Below are positions 24,638 through 32,989 of a stretch of 64,000 bases of DNA, piece after piece. The position numbers were made by a program, and so were the translations under genes. A model generated the notes under the pieces. That model did no database searches. It was not told the DNA's origin and worked only from the letters and a program-made list of their open reading frames with translations. Positions within the stretch are counted from its first letter, which is position 1; the number at the start of each line of letters is the position of its first letter. Origin of the DNA: a virus; IMG/VR virus record IMGVR_UViG_3300044957_000713, positions 24,193 to 88,192 of that record. The stretch is one strand, 5' to 3'.

Positions 24638-24655
24638 TGGGTAAATATTTACCCA
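24638..24655. promoter_or_regulatory. palindromic bidirectional late promoter
   Basis: An 18-bp perfect palindrome, TGGGTAAAT followed by its reverse complement. It presents GTAAATA in both directions, 8 nt before the minus-strand ATG at 24637 and 7 nt before the plus-strand ATG at 24655. Neither gene has an SD. Confidence 0.6.
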
Positions 24656-25449
24656 TGCAACTACCCAACATACTTGGAACTTGTGACCAAGACGAAACAT
24701 TTGTTTACACTGCCTGCGATCTAGGTTATTTTGATGAGTTTGGATCTGTGTTGATCAACAGCATCCGACAAAATACTGATCTAGGAATACATGTACATCT
24801 TTTCAATCCAGTCAAAAATCAGCTAAAATGGTGCAGTGCGCAACAAAGAGTTTCATGCACTTACGAATATGTCGAACCTGCACAGTTTGCCGCATCAAGC
24901 CAAAGATGGTGCAATGTTCCCATAACCGAACCTGAAAAAAGTTTTCACCAACGCACACTCACTGCCATGACCAAAGGTCGAGATCAAAGTATACAAGAAC
25001 GCATGATGAAAACATATTTTGCCTGTGCTAGATTTATACGGCTAGCAGAGATATTTTCCAATTGCCCAGTTATTGCCATTGATGTGGATGCTGTAGTGCG
25101 GTCTACTTTTCCTCTTTTATCTGTAGACAAAGATTTTTACATACATCATATATCAGGAAAGAAAGCACGATTTCTTGCTGGAGGATTGATGTTATATCCC
25201 ACAGTTGGCTCTAAAAGATTTCTTGCCCAGTACTCGGCCAAACTAAAAGAATATTTTGAAAGAGATTATGTGTACTGGGGACTAGATCAAGATCTACTGG
25301 ATCAACTAGTTCCCCAGTACAACCACGGGCAACTACCTATGTCAATGATTGACTGGAACATGTCCAATGACAGCGCTGTATGGACGGCCAAAGGCACTCG
25401 CAAAGAAGACCAACGATTTATCGATGAGAAGAAGAAATATATCGTCTGA
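24655..25449 (+). CDS. glycosyltransferase-like (GT-A type)
   Basis: A 264-aa plus-strand singleton. It contains PVIAIDVDAVVRS (DxD-type), ARFLAGGLMLYP, LDQDLLDQL, and a C-terminal WNMSNDSAVWTAKGTRK of the kind seen in GT-A enzymes. I start it at the ATG after the palindromic late element; there is no SD. Its 3' end overlaps the convergent gene by 32 nt. It probably acts with the neighbouring sugar enzymes. Confidence 0.65.
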   Translation: MQLPNILGTCDQDETFVYTACDLGYFDEFGSVLINSIRQNTDLGIHVHLFNPVKNQLKWCSAQQRVSCTYEYVEPAQFAASSQRWCNVPITEPEKSFHQRTLTAMTKGRDQSIQERMMKTYFACARFIRLAEIFSNCPVIAIDVDAVVRSTFPLLSVDKDFYIHHISGKKARFLAGGLMLYPTVGSKRFLAQYSAKLKEYFERDYVYWGLDQDLLDQLVPQYNHGQLPMSMIDWNMSNDSAVWTAKGTRKEDQRFIDEKKKYIV

Positions 25450-26347
25450 TTGCTGACCAAAGCTGGCCGGTGCGTACTTCGTCATTGCTCCAGTGTATGT
25501 TAGCAATCTCATGTATCCATTGAGATCTGTCAGGCATGGGTGGATCTACTATCAATGATATATCATAAAATGCTACATCTGCCGCCCAACTGTGCCTAGG
25601 ATCTTCTACATAGCATGGCACACCTTCGATCACTGCTACCACATTGGGAGTAGAGTTATACCCAACAGCACACCAACAGTTGACTAAGTCATCTCGGATG
25701 TTGTCGTTGACGCTGACGATTACTTTGTCCTTGGCTGTGTATCTTTTTTGTATTCTGTCCACTTGTTTGTGTCTTGACCCATCCCCTGGGTGCATGCGAA
25801 TCACGATAGGTCGCTTGAGATCTATTTTTCTAATCTTGCTGATAGTTTTTTCCAACCAGTGATCCTGATTGTTACCAAACATATTCCAACCCTTGGGGCG
25901 TTGGCACAAGATCAATATGTGCTGTCCGTTGGCTCCTTGCCTCCACGGTTTCATCATTGTGTTATGCCAAGACGCATAGCGATCCCACTTGGTTTCATCT
26001 AACTGATCAAAAAGGTAAATGCCATTATTGGGATACACAGAGTTAAGGCTGTAACGGTGCCATTCGTGTTCTTTGCAAGCATAATGAAGAATATTACTGT
26101 CAACAAAAATCTGCGGTGTTTTTTGTGCCCGCAGGCAGTTGATTATTTTTTTACGGAAGTTATCTTCCAGTGTATAACCCAGAACAAATCCTGCGTCCAA
26201 GAACTGATTGGGCAGGGCATTGTCTCGGTACTCAATGACTTCGTCACCATGGACTTTGACTCCGGCTTTGAAGTTGTCCATCAGCATCACTTTGTTGGAA
26301 AACTTAGCAGGATTGCTGATCGAGTTATAAAATATTCCTACTTTCAT
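25418..26347 (-). CDS. GT-B-like glycan enzyme (paralogue of 23789-24637)
   Basis: A 309-aa protein starting MKVGIFYNSIS; the ATG overlaps the stop of the GT25 gene (ATGA). Blocks LILCQRPKGWN, RPIVIRMHPGDGSRH and AVGYNSTPNVVAVIEGVPCYV fit a nucleotide-sugar-binding GT-B C-domain. The DRSQWIHEI tail matches the paralogue. The pair may derive from duplication and perform successive transfers; acceptor and sugar unknown. Confidence 0.65.
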   Translation of the reverse strand: MKVGIFYNSISNPAKFSNKVMLMDNFKAGVKVHGDEVIEYRDNALPNQFLDAGFVLGYTLEDNFRKKIINCLRAQKTPQIFVDSNILHYACKEHEWHRYSLNSVYPNNGIYLFDQLDETKWDRYASWHNTMMKPWRQGANGQHILILCQRPKGWNMFGNNQDHWLEKTISKIRKIDLKRPIVIRMHPGDGSRHKQVDRIQKRYTAKDKVIVSVNDNIRDDLVNCWCAVGYNSTPNVVAVIEGVPCYVEDPRHSWAADVAFYDISLIVDPPMPDRSQWIHEIANIHWSNDEVRTGQLWSAIRRYISSSHR

Positions 26348-27099
26348 TGCCAATCTTTAGTCTTGGTCATACTAATGTTGCCTTCCTCAGGCAAGGTATT
26401 GCGTCCCATGATATAAGTGTTGATATGCATGAGTACCACAAACTGATTGATCGCATTGTCGGCTGGGTACCAGTAAGGTCTATAGAACTTGGTCAATGCT
26501 TGCGCCGCATCAGGTGTAATGGCATATCCGCTGGCGCCTGGCATGCTGAAGTTTTGCCAGTGACGAGCTTGCGGTATTCCTGAGGGATTTTCTAGATAAC
26601 TTTTTTGAGGTTCGCTCATAAAAGAACTTTTACCAAGACTCAATATAAGAACTCCGTCAAAGGCCACAGGATGGTATCCTCTGTAGAATTTGACATCATC
26701 CTCGAATATCATTATGGGTTCATCTAACTTGGTACACAGTTTCCATAAGTTGTAATGACTGTAAAAGCAACCAATCACACCTGGCCGGCTCATTTTGGCC
26801 CGCTCGGACTCGCTGATCAACTGGCGTTCCACTATCTCGTATCGGTGTTTCTTTTTGAACTCTTCGTAAAGTTCTGGACGGATCAACTGTTCAATGTCGC
26901 GGTCGTCCAGCAAACGATTTTTTATGCTATAGGGGTAGAGAGTTTTTTTTGCTCGTTCGGCCAAGTCAATAGCTTTGTTACCAGGAGTACCTTCAAACAA
27001 CTTAGCATCGATACCATATTCCTTGAGTTGTTGTATCATCTCCGCAGATGAATTCACGCTGTGGGGACGTTCTGGAAGATAGATTACAAATGCTTTCAT
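26344..27099 (-). CDS. glycosyltransferase family 25
   Basis: A 251-aa protein with GT25 (LPS biosynthesis glycosyltransferase) landmarks: N-terminal FVIYLPERPHS, GVIGCFYSHYNLWKLC, EPIMIFEDDV (ExDD metal site), GASGYAITPDAAQAL and a late Asp-containing YWYPADNAINQF. GT25 enzymes add galactose or similar sugars to LPS or protein. The start overlaps the FkbM gene stop (ATGA). Together with its neighbours it suggests phage-directed glycan modification. Confidence 0.8.
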   Translation of the reverse strand: MKAFVIYLPERPHSVNSSAEMIQQLKEYGIDAKLFEGTPGNKAIDLAERAKKTLYPYSIKNRLLDDRDIEQLIRPELYEEFKKKHRYEIVERQLISESERAKMSRPGVIGCFYSHYNLWKLCTKLDEPIMIFEDDVKFYRGYHPVAFDGVLILSLGKSSFMSEPQKSYLENPSGIPQARHWQNFSMPGASGYAITPDAAQALTKFYRPYWYPADNAINQFVVLMHINTYIMGRNTLPEEGNISMTKTKDWQ

Positions 27100-27749
27100 A
27101 CAGAAAAAACTGCTTCGTGGCGATAACGATCTATGATTTTGTACCCAAACTGTGCAAGATACTTTTCAACTTCAGGAAAAGGTTTATCGTATCGCAAACC
27201 GTGACCGGCTTCTTCCACTGCAATGATTGGCAAATATCGTTTGATAGTTTGTTCTGCTCCGTTAAGTGCAAACCATTCAAAGCCTTCTATGTCCAAATGT
27301 ATGTAAGAACACACATCAAGATTCAAATCATCGATCATTAGTGTAGGTATCTTGTCGTGGCGTACATTCTTTTTGGCCCTCTTTACTAAATCTTGTCCGC
27401 CAGCTATATGGTTTTTGCCGCGGTTGTCCTCGCGCCAGGTTACACTAACTAGGTTTCTTTCATTACCGATACAGGCTTGATACTTCATGACATGCCTCTC
27501 AGGATTGTTTAGTGTCAGACAAAGAAAGTTGACATTATCAGGCTCAAACACATAAACTCTTTCAAACTGTCGGGCATAGATCTGTGTAAACCAACCCATG
27601 TTTCCGCCGGCCTGAATCATGACTTTTTTGTCAGGCACATGGGTCATTAAGTGCTCGGGCAGATCTGATTCTTTCTTGGTCCAGTCGAAGCATCGGACTT
27701 CGTTCTTTGGCCACCAAAGGCCTTCTCTCATTTCCAGTTGGTCTATCAT
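27096..27749 (-). CDS. FkbM-family methyltransferase
   Basis: A 217-aa protein. Motif I MIQAGGNMGWFTQIYA and RVYVFEPDNVN are the SAM-binding strand-loop pair; YIHLDIEGFEWFALNGA is the FkbM signature. Members O-methylate sugars or small molecules. It has an SD AAAGGAAC. It lies between the GT25 and GT8-like genes, so methyl-capping of a glycan is a reasonable inference. Confidence 0.82.
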   Translation of the reverse strand: MIDQLEMREGLWWPKNEVRCFDWTKKESDLPEHLMTHVPDKKVMIQAGGNMGWFTQIYARQFERVYVFEPDNVNFLCLTLNNPERHVMKYQACIGNERNLVSVTWREDNRGKNHIAGGQDLVKRAKKNVRHDKIPTLMIDDLNLDVCSYIHLDIEGFEWFALNGAEQTIKRYLPIIAVEEAGHGLRYDKPFPEVEKYLAQFGYKIIDRYRHEAVFSV

Positions 27750-27750
27750 T

Positions 27751-28437
27751 TTATATGTTCCTTTGTTGGCAATATTCAGTTAATATGCGTTCTCTGTGCC
27801 ACTCTTCGCTTTGTGGTGTATCTGCAAACTCATGAAAGCAGGGAGTACCCAAGGTATAGTGTAACAGCTTGGCGTTGGTGTTTGGCCCGTATTCATCAGG
27901 CAACCAGTTCCACTCTGGAGGTAGTTCGCCTATATGTTCGTCGTCTAACCAAGAGAAACGGTGAAGAAAACTACCGGTTGAACCTTGGATGAACTCAGGG
28001 GTAAGACGCCTGTTAGGAAAGCTACTACAGTTCCAGAGAATAACACTACTCCAATTTTTCCTAGGATAATCTTCATTCTTTGCTCCAAGATATTTCACAG
28101 GCATGCAAGTTTTGTAATCATGTTTAACAACCATGACATCTTTGTTGGGTTGTTTAAGATTCCAAAGATTCGTGATGTCATCGCGCACAATCATGTCGCC
28201 ATCGATAAAGATAGCCCATCCCGACCAATGCATGAGATAAGGTACAAGAAATCTAGTATAGATAAAATGATTGGATCCATCAGTATGCGTTTCATCGTAA
28301 TCTTTAAACAGATTCAACGCAACAGGATGTATGGCCACAGGTTGTGTGGCATGTCTGATAATCGAGTTTGCACAGGTATGGAAGGCTATGGCCTCTCTTG
28401 GATCATACCCTACAAATACAGGAATGATATCACTCAT
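27751..28437 (-). CDS. GT-A glycosyltransferase (GT8-like)
   Basis: A 228-aa protein starting MSDIIPVFVGYDPREAIAFHTC, a typical GT8-like opening. AIFIDGDMIV holds the DxD site, then VILWNCSSFPNR and a late LLHYTLGTPCFHEF with His. It belongs to the family of short GT8-like enzymes common in marine phages and bacteria. The ATG overlaps the stop of the cytidylyltransferase-cupin gene (ATGA). Confidence 0.75.
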   Translation of the reverse strand: MSDIIPVFVGYDPREAIAFHTCANSIIRHATQPVAIHPVALNLFKDYDETHTDGSNHFIYTRFLVPYLMHWSGWAIFIDGDMIVRDDITNLWNLKQPNKDVMVVKHDYKTCMPVKYLGAKNEDYPRKNWSSVILWNCSSFPNRRLTPEFIQGSTGSFLHRFSWLDDEHIGELPPEWNWLPDEYGPNTNAKLLHYTLGTPCFHEFADTPQSEEWHRERILTEYCQQRNI

Positions 28438-29198
28438 TTTCTTTGTATATCCGTTTCCTCACAACGATCACCATATTGTATTTCAATGATCTTGAGTGGT
28501 TCTGTGCCTTCATTGGCCAGCTGATGCCATTCACGTCGATTAATTACCAACATCTGATGTTCTGTGTATCGACCATGCAGTTCCGCATCTGATGACCTGT
28601 TCAGAGTGTACAGCGTGGCTTCGCCTTGGCTGACAAACCAAACTTCGCCACGATCTTCGTGACGTTGCATACTCAATGTTTGACCTGGGTCCACTGTTAG
28701 TTCTTTGAGTTTGACTCTTTCATTGGGCTCGTGTAACACACGGTAGTATCCCCAGGTGCGTTCAGTCTTGGGTGCTTTCCATTGTTCCAATATCCAAGAG
28801 CTCGAATTATCTTTGTTGAAACCGCCCACTCCAAACACAAACTTGATATTGTTATCGTTGACATCCATCTCTGGAATATTTTCGTTGGTACGATCACCAC
28901 CGTTGGCGAATATTATTTCATCTTGTGGGTACATGGCCCTGACATTGTGTATGGCTTGCTTACTTGACCCGTCACTGTCATCATACACAACACAATGATC
29001 TACCATTCGTAAACTTTGCACGATGTTGACTCGTTCCTGCATTGGCAGGAAAGGTCGACCTTTTTTGCGTGTGAGCCAGGCGTCAGAGTTGACTCCTACT
29101 ACTAAAATGTCACCCAGTTGTCGAGCAGCCTGGAAGTAGGCGAGATGTCCAGAATGAACAGGGTCAAATCCGCCAGTTACAAGTACGATTTTTTTCAT
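28434..29198 (-). CDS. cytidylyltransferase-cupin fusion protein
   Basis: A 254-aa two-domain protein. Residues 1-130 are a nucleotidyltransferase of the cytidylyltransferase/RfaE type: VTGGFDPVHSGHLAYF with the HxGH catalytic motif (H15, H18), and FANGGDR. Residues about 150-254 are a cupin like the C-terminal half of type II mannose-6-phosphate isomerase/GDP-mannose pyrophosphorylases: PGQTLSMQRHEDRGEVWFV (H180, E185), INRREWHQLAN (H225) and the tail EETDIQRK. It probably activates and/or isomerises a sugar for the neighbouring transferases. An in-frame ATG at 29210 is an alternative start; neither has an SD. Confidence 0.75.
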   Translation of the reverse strand: MKKIVLVTGGFDPVHSGHLAYFQAARQLGDILVVGVNSDAWLTRKKGRPFLPMQERVNIVQSLRMVDHCVVYDDSDGSSKQAIHNVRAMYPQDEIIFANGGDRTNENIPEMDVNDNNIKFVFGVGGFNKDNSSSWILEQWKAPKTERTWGYYRVLHEPNERVKLKELTVDPGQTLSMQRHEDRGEVWFVSQGEATLYTLNRSSDAELHGRYTEHQMLVINRREWHQLANEGTEPLKIIEIQYGDRCEETDIQRK

Positions 29199-29232
29199 AT
29201 GGGTATTCATAATAGGCCCATATTATGATACT

Positions 29233-29991
29233 TTATTGATGTCCCATCCAACTGAGACTCTTGTCAATCCAGGGCAACACAAGATTATGCTGCCGTAGAT
29301 ATCCATATCGGTTCACGCATTCCACCGCCGAAGCAGGCAACAGACCTTTTTCTGCCAGGTGATACCAAGAAGTGGTTCTAGGCTCAATGGGTTCCTGATT
29401 GCTGTTATATACTATGGCATGTAGCCAAGGATCGTTAGGCTGCTTCAGGAAGAATCCTGAACTGCAATCCCACCCTGTGACAGCCAACATGTGGATCAAA
29501 CTTACCATAGTATGATTGTAGTAACAACCCGATGGTTGGTCAAAGGCCTGGCGCGAAAATTCAATGTTAGTGGTTTGTGGTACTACCAACACCAGCATAC
29601 CATCTTTGGCACACAGTCGACGCCAGTTGGCAAGACATTGCATGGGATTGATCATGTATTGAAACACATCGTGGCACCATAAGATGTCTTGACCGTGCTT
29701 GATCTGTTGTAGGCTTTCGAGATCATTTTGTAGGTAAGTGATATTGGCTATTATGGCCTCTGAACTCAAACTGTCAACTAAATCGACTCCAGTGCATCGA
29801 ATGTTCAACGGTGTAGGGTCATCGTCTCTGGTGGTACGAGTAGCCCACCATTGCAAATCCAATGCTTCATGGCCACACCCCAAATCTATCACACTGTCCA
29901 CACTTTCCATAAAATCGTCGTGTTCGTATAGATCGTTTAACACTCGCAAACTATGGGCATGGCTTTCTTGTGCGTTTTTAAAAGTTGTCAT
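29233..29991 (-). CDS. class I SAM-dependent methyltransferase
   Basis: A 252-aa protein. VIDLGCGHEALDLQWWA (motif I), CTGVDLVDS (end of strand 2), YLQNDLESL, and ILWCHDVFQYM (motif IV region) followed by GMLVLVVPQTTN give a complete Methyltransf_11-like core. Substrate unknown; the context suggests glycan or lipid methylation. The start overlaps the stop of the upstream TEKT-type gene by 14 nt. Confidence 0.75.
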   Translation of the reverse strand: MTTFKNAQESHAHSLRVLNDLYEHDDFMESVDSVIDLGCGHEALDLQWWATRTTRDDDPTPLNIRCTGVDLVDSLSSEAIIANITYLQNDLESLQQIKHGQDILWCHDVFQYMINPMQCLANWRRLCAKDGMLVLVVPQTTNIEFSRQAFDQPSGCYYNHTMVSLIHMLAVTGWDCSSGFFLKQPNDPWLHAIVYNSNQEPIEPRTTSWYHLAEKGLLPASAVECVNRYGYLRQHNLVLPWIDKSLSWMGHQ

Positions 29992-31045
29992 GTATTAACC
30001 TATGTATTGCGTCGTTATGTTTTTCTAAAGCAGTTGTATGTATGTGTTTGATCAACTCAGCATTTTTAATCAATCGACTCCAATGTTGCTGTCGTAGTTC
30101 GTTGAGGTTGAGCTGACAAACGCAAGATACCAGTTGTACTACTTGAGTCATACGCACCCACGGATCTTGAATTTGATCGTACTGGTGGTTATCAAACAAA
30201 TCATCAAATACATCAACCCCCATTTGTCTTACACTATCTACCAGTCCAGGTACAGCATACCATATAGGAAACTGATGCCATGCCAAGGCTTTGAATGTTT
30301 TTTCTGTTATAAACACACTGGTCCATGTATTGGGATCCAGTTGACTAGAACTTTCTACAACAAGGTTGACCGGTGCCTGATAAAACTTTTGATGATCAAT
30401 CCTATGTTGAAATACTTCATCAGCTATGGGTCGATCCACAATCATTGGAAACGGCTGCGGATATATCAACTTTTTAACTTCAGCACTGGCATCGACTCCG
30501 TTGGTACCAAATGTCATAATCATGTCGTTGACGTTGATTTTGGCCAACAATCGTTTGGCAAGATTTCCACGATCAACACTGGCGCGGCGCATTAGGCACG
30601 TCAGTTTGTGGGTCATGGGTATTGCAGTCCAGTCTATGTGATATTGCTCGAGATGCATGTACCAGTTGCCATTGTAGATCAGTCTATCAGGCAACGACAC
30701 AGCAGGATATGGCAGTTGAGATACGTCTTCCACTGCGCTAAAAACAACTCTAATATTATGCGACGGTACTTCTAGTTTGTGTGTCAGATACTTGTAAAAG
30801 TTTGCAAAATCCGCCGAGGAGATACCTTCGGGCTTGAGATCAAACACCCATATAAAGTTTTTTTCTTTTTGAGGAAAAATGTTTTTCTTTGCACAGTCCT
30901 GCTCAAACATTCTTTGTAACTCTACTTTACATTCTCGTAACACATCTGCAGATATTTCTTTCCAGAGAGCATAGTAAACTATGCTTTCTTTTTTGACCAA
31001 TCTCTCCGGAGGCGCTTTTACTCCCGGCAACAATTCTTCACTCAT
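29978..31045 (-). CDS. TEKT-motif glycosyltransferase-like protein (paralogue 2 of 3)
   Basis: A 355-aa protein. VFITEKTFKALAWHQFPIWYAVPG holds TEKT at 247-250, and an upstream Glu-containing strand (VNLVVESSS) parallels the GT10-like acceptor/donor region. I start it at the ATG at 31045, which overlaps the uvsY stop (ATGA). The N-terminal half, with FIWVFDLKPEG and LIYNGNWYMH, differs from the other two paralogues, so it may see a different acceptor. Confidence 0.6.
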   Translation of the reverse strand: MSEELLPGVKAPPERLVKKESIVYYALWKEISADVLRECKVELQRMFEQDCAKKNIFPQKEKNFIWVFDLKPEGISSADFANFYKYLTHKLEVPSHNIRVVFSAVEDVSQLPYPAVSLPDRLIYNGNWYMHLEQYHIDWTAIPMTHKLTCLMRRASVDRGNLAKRLLAKINVNDMIMTFGTNGVDASAEVKKLIYPQPFPMIVDRPIADEVFQHRIDHQKFYQAPVNLVVESSSQLDPNTWTSVFITEKTFKALAWHQFPIWYAVPGLVDSVRQMGVDVFDDLFDNHQYDQIQDPWVRMTQVVQLVSCVCQLNLNELRQQHWSRLIKNAELIKHIHTTALEKHNDAIHRLIHDNF

Positions 31046-31494
31046 ACCTGTATATCTTCCATTCCTGCTGTTCGCAATCGCACAATGTGACCCATTTGCC
31101 ATTGCTTGGTGTCTAGGCCTTTCATGATGCCCAGCCAGCAATTGCGTAACAGAGCCACTTCGTTGATGATAGTCTCAAAATCTATTACTTCGTCTTCACC
31201 GTCTACATATTTTTCAGCGTCGCGGCTGGTCAATGCACGAGCATAACCCTCAAGATATTTTTGAAAGTGCCTACGGCGTATCTTTCGTAGTTGTATGTTG
31301 AGATAGTTAAGCACTGCTTCAATCTCTTGCAGTTGGTTGAAACGATGTTCAGTAATACCTGGCAAAGCTGAAATATTTTTTTCTACGACTCCGCCAATGC
31401 GGCATTCTTTTTTAGCTTCGTCAAGCTCGCGTTCATAGTGCTGAATAAAATCAGGTATATTGGCAAGACTGGCAGTGACTTTACTGTACCACAT
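31042..31494 (-). CDS. uvsY: UvsY-like recombination mediator
   Basis: A 150-aa, all-helical, basic protein (T4 UvsY: 137 aa). The C-terminal block from YLNIQLRKIRRRHFQKYLEG through KYVDGEDEVIDFETIINEVA to GLDTKQWQMGHIVRLRTAG matches UvsY-type mediators, which load UvsX on gp32-coated ssDNA. uvsX and gp32 lie just upstream. It has a good GGAG SD inside the end of the previous gene. Confidence 0.85.
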   Translation of the reverse strand: MWYSKVTASLANIPDFIQHYERELDEAKKECRIGGVVEKNISALPGITEHRFNQLQEIEAVLNYLNIQLRKIRRRHFQKYLEGYARALTSRDAEKYVDGEDEVIDFETIINEVALLRNCWLGIMKGLDTKQWQMGHIVRLRTAGMEDIQV

Positions 31495-32740
31495 TTTTAA
31501 TCTCCTCGACTAGCCAGGGAAATGTTTGCTTCCAGTTGAGTTGCCTACGTCGATCTATCTCATCAAGAAATATTGATAGTTGATAGATTTTGTGTTCATC
31601 TTGGTCGCAAGATTCCACTTGTAGTTTGATACCAGTCATATATTCTTTGGCCTGTTTTTGTTGCCAAGTGTTTGTAGGCATAACATCTAGTATAGCATCA
31701 AAATCTTTAGAAAAAAACTTTGTACCAAAAATACCTGGATGTAAAAAGTCATGAGTCATGACTGTGGTAGAGAAATAGTGCCCAACTTCTCTTTGCTTTC
31801 TGATGCAGTTAATAAACTCAATCAACTCTGGCACTGTTTTTATTGTCAACACCGACAGTGTCTGATTTACATTGAGAGTGATCCAGGGTTGATCTGCTAC
31901 CAATTTGAAGTTTTGCTTCCACTGTTCTATGTCAATGCCATATCGTACATATTCTTGTTCTTTGCCAAAACAGTCAATGCTGGCAGTAAGATCAAATCGT
32001 TTGATCATTTGATTGTTGATAAGATGTTTTATGCGTTCTAACAAAGTGGCCAAACGATCTGGAGAAATCTTGAGATTACTAATGACGTTGAACTCTAGAC
32101 CTGGGCTTGGGTGTTGATCAAAAAAATCCAAACAACAATCAAACTGCTCTTGATAAAATGGTTCCCCGCCTAGTACGTGAAATCTTTTGATTGCGCCATG
32201 ATGTTGTTGCATCCATTTCCAAAAACTTTGAGTCAACTCTTTTTTGTTTGAAACCTGCTGACTTTGATTGTCAATGATCACTCCATATTTTTCAAAACGA
32301 CCAAACTTTTTGTTTTCAGCTTGTATCTTGCTGGAAAACCCGTCCCAACAATACAAACAAGACATATTGCAGACATTGTCAAAATAAACTTCCACTATAC
32401 GAGGTGTAACTTTAATGCTAGTTTGATCAATATCTAACTCAGGTGGATGCATGTCAGGAATAGACAGGTGAAACATTCGATCACTGGATCCACCAGCATC
32501 TTCAATATTTTTACAATATTCACACCCGCCCGTGGGCCACTGCCCGTTGAGCATGAGAGATCTATCAGCTAGTTTTTTTGGTGTATTGTGAAAAGTATCA
32601 AACGTAGATGGTGTAAGCACATCTGCATTGACTCTATGGCAAGAACTGGTAGTACCATCATAGAGACGAATGGTACTCCAGTTCCACTTGAGTTGACACG
32701 CAGTTGTGCTTTTGATTGGAAAATATTTTTTTGATTCCAT
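31481..32740 (-). CDS. radical SAM protein with twitch-type cysteines
   Basis: A 419-aa protein. VCNMSCLYC supplies CxxxCxxC (C124, C128, C131). Earlier cysteines CHRV and GGCEYC (73 and 76) and later ones (FDCCLDFF) recall 'twitch domain' radical SAM proteins of marine T4-like phages and bacteria. VLGGEPFYQ is the family's GGE-type SAM-binding motif. The ATG overlaps the preceding stop (TGATG). Substrate unknown; it is the second Fe-S radical enzyme in a phage that carries iscU. Confidence 0.8.
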   Translation of the reverse strand: MESKKYFPIKSTTACQLKWNWSTIRLYDGTTSSCHRVNADVLTPSTFDTFHNTPKKLADRSLMLNGQWPTGGCEYCKNIEDAGGSSDRMFHLSIPDMHPPELDIDQTSIKVTPRIVEVYFDNVCNMSCLYCWDGFSSKIQAENKKFGRFEKYGVIIDNQSQQVSNKKELTQSFWKWMQQHHGAIKRFHVLGGEPFYQEQFDCCLDFFDQHPSPGLEFNVISNLKISPDRLATLLERIKHLINNQMIKRFDLTASIDCFGKEQEYVRYGIDIEQWKQNFKLVADQPWITLNVNQTLSVLTIKTVPELIEFINCIRKQREVGHYFSTTVMTHDFLHPGIFGTKFFSKDFDAILDVMPTNTWQQKQAKEYMTGIKLQVESCDQDEHKIYQLSIFLDEIDRRRQLNWKQTFPWLVEEIKNVVQ

Positions 32741-32985
32741 CAATAGTCATCGTCGTTATAGGAATTCTCGTCCTCTTCTTCTTCGAGCTCTTCCTCTTCT
32801 TTGAGATAATCTGCTAAGGCACGTTTGATATCCTCGTCGCCCTTGAATGTGGCTTTGATATCTTCAGCATCTATGTCATTGTCAATCAGAATACTAACCA
32901 TGGTTTCGGCAGCTTCTCTACGGTCTACCGAGTTGATATATCTTTTTACTTCTGACCAAATTTCGTTTGTTAGTTCCACTGACAT
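32740..32985 (-). CDS. small acidic conserved phage protein
   Basis: An 81-aa protein. A helical N-terminal two thirds (MSVELTNEIWSEVKRYINS) precedes a strongly acidic tail (KEEEELEEEEDENSYNDDDY). I recall a comparable small acidic gene beside uvsX in marine T4-like phages. The SD GGAGG is strong. The acidic tail suggests a protein partner or DNA mimicry; function unknown. Confidence 0.7.
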   Translation of the reverse strand: MSVELTNEIWSEVKRYINSVDRREAAETMVSILIDNDIDAEDIKATFKGDEDIKRALADYLKEEEELEEEEDENSYNDDDY

Positions 32986-32989
32986 CAGT

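Noticed and set aside
29199-29210. Extra N-terminal codons MNTH of the cytidylyltransferase fusion
   Set aside because: The MKKIVLVTGG start fits the family better, though neither ATG has an SD, so this is only a preference.
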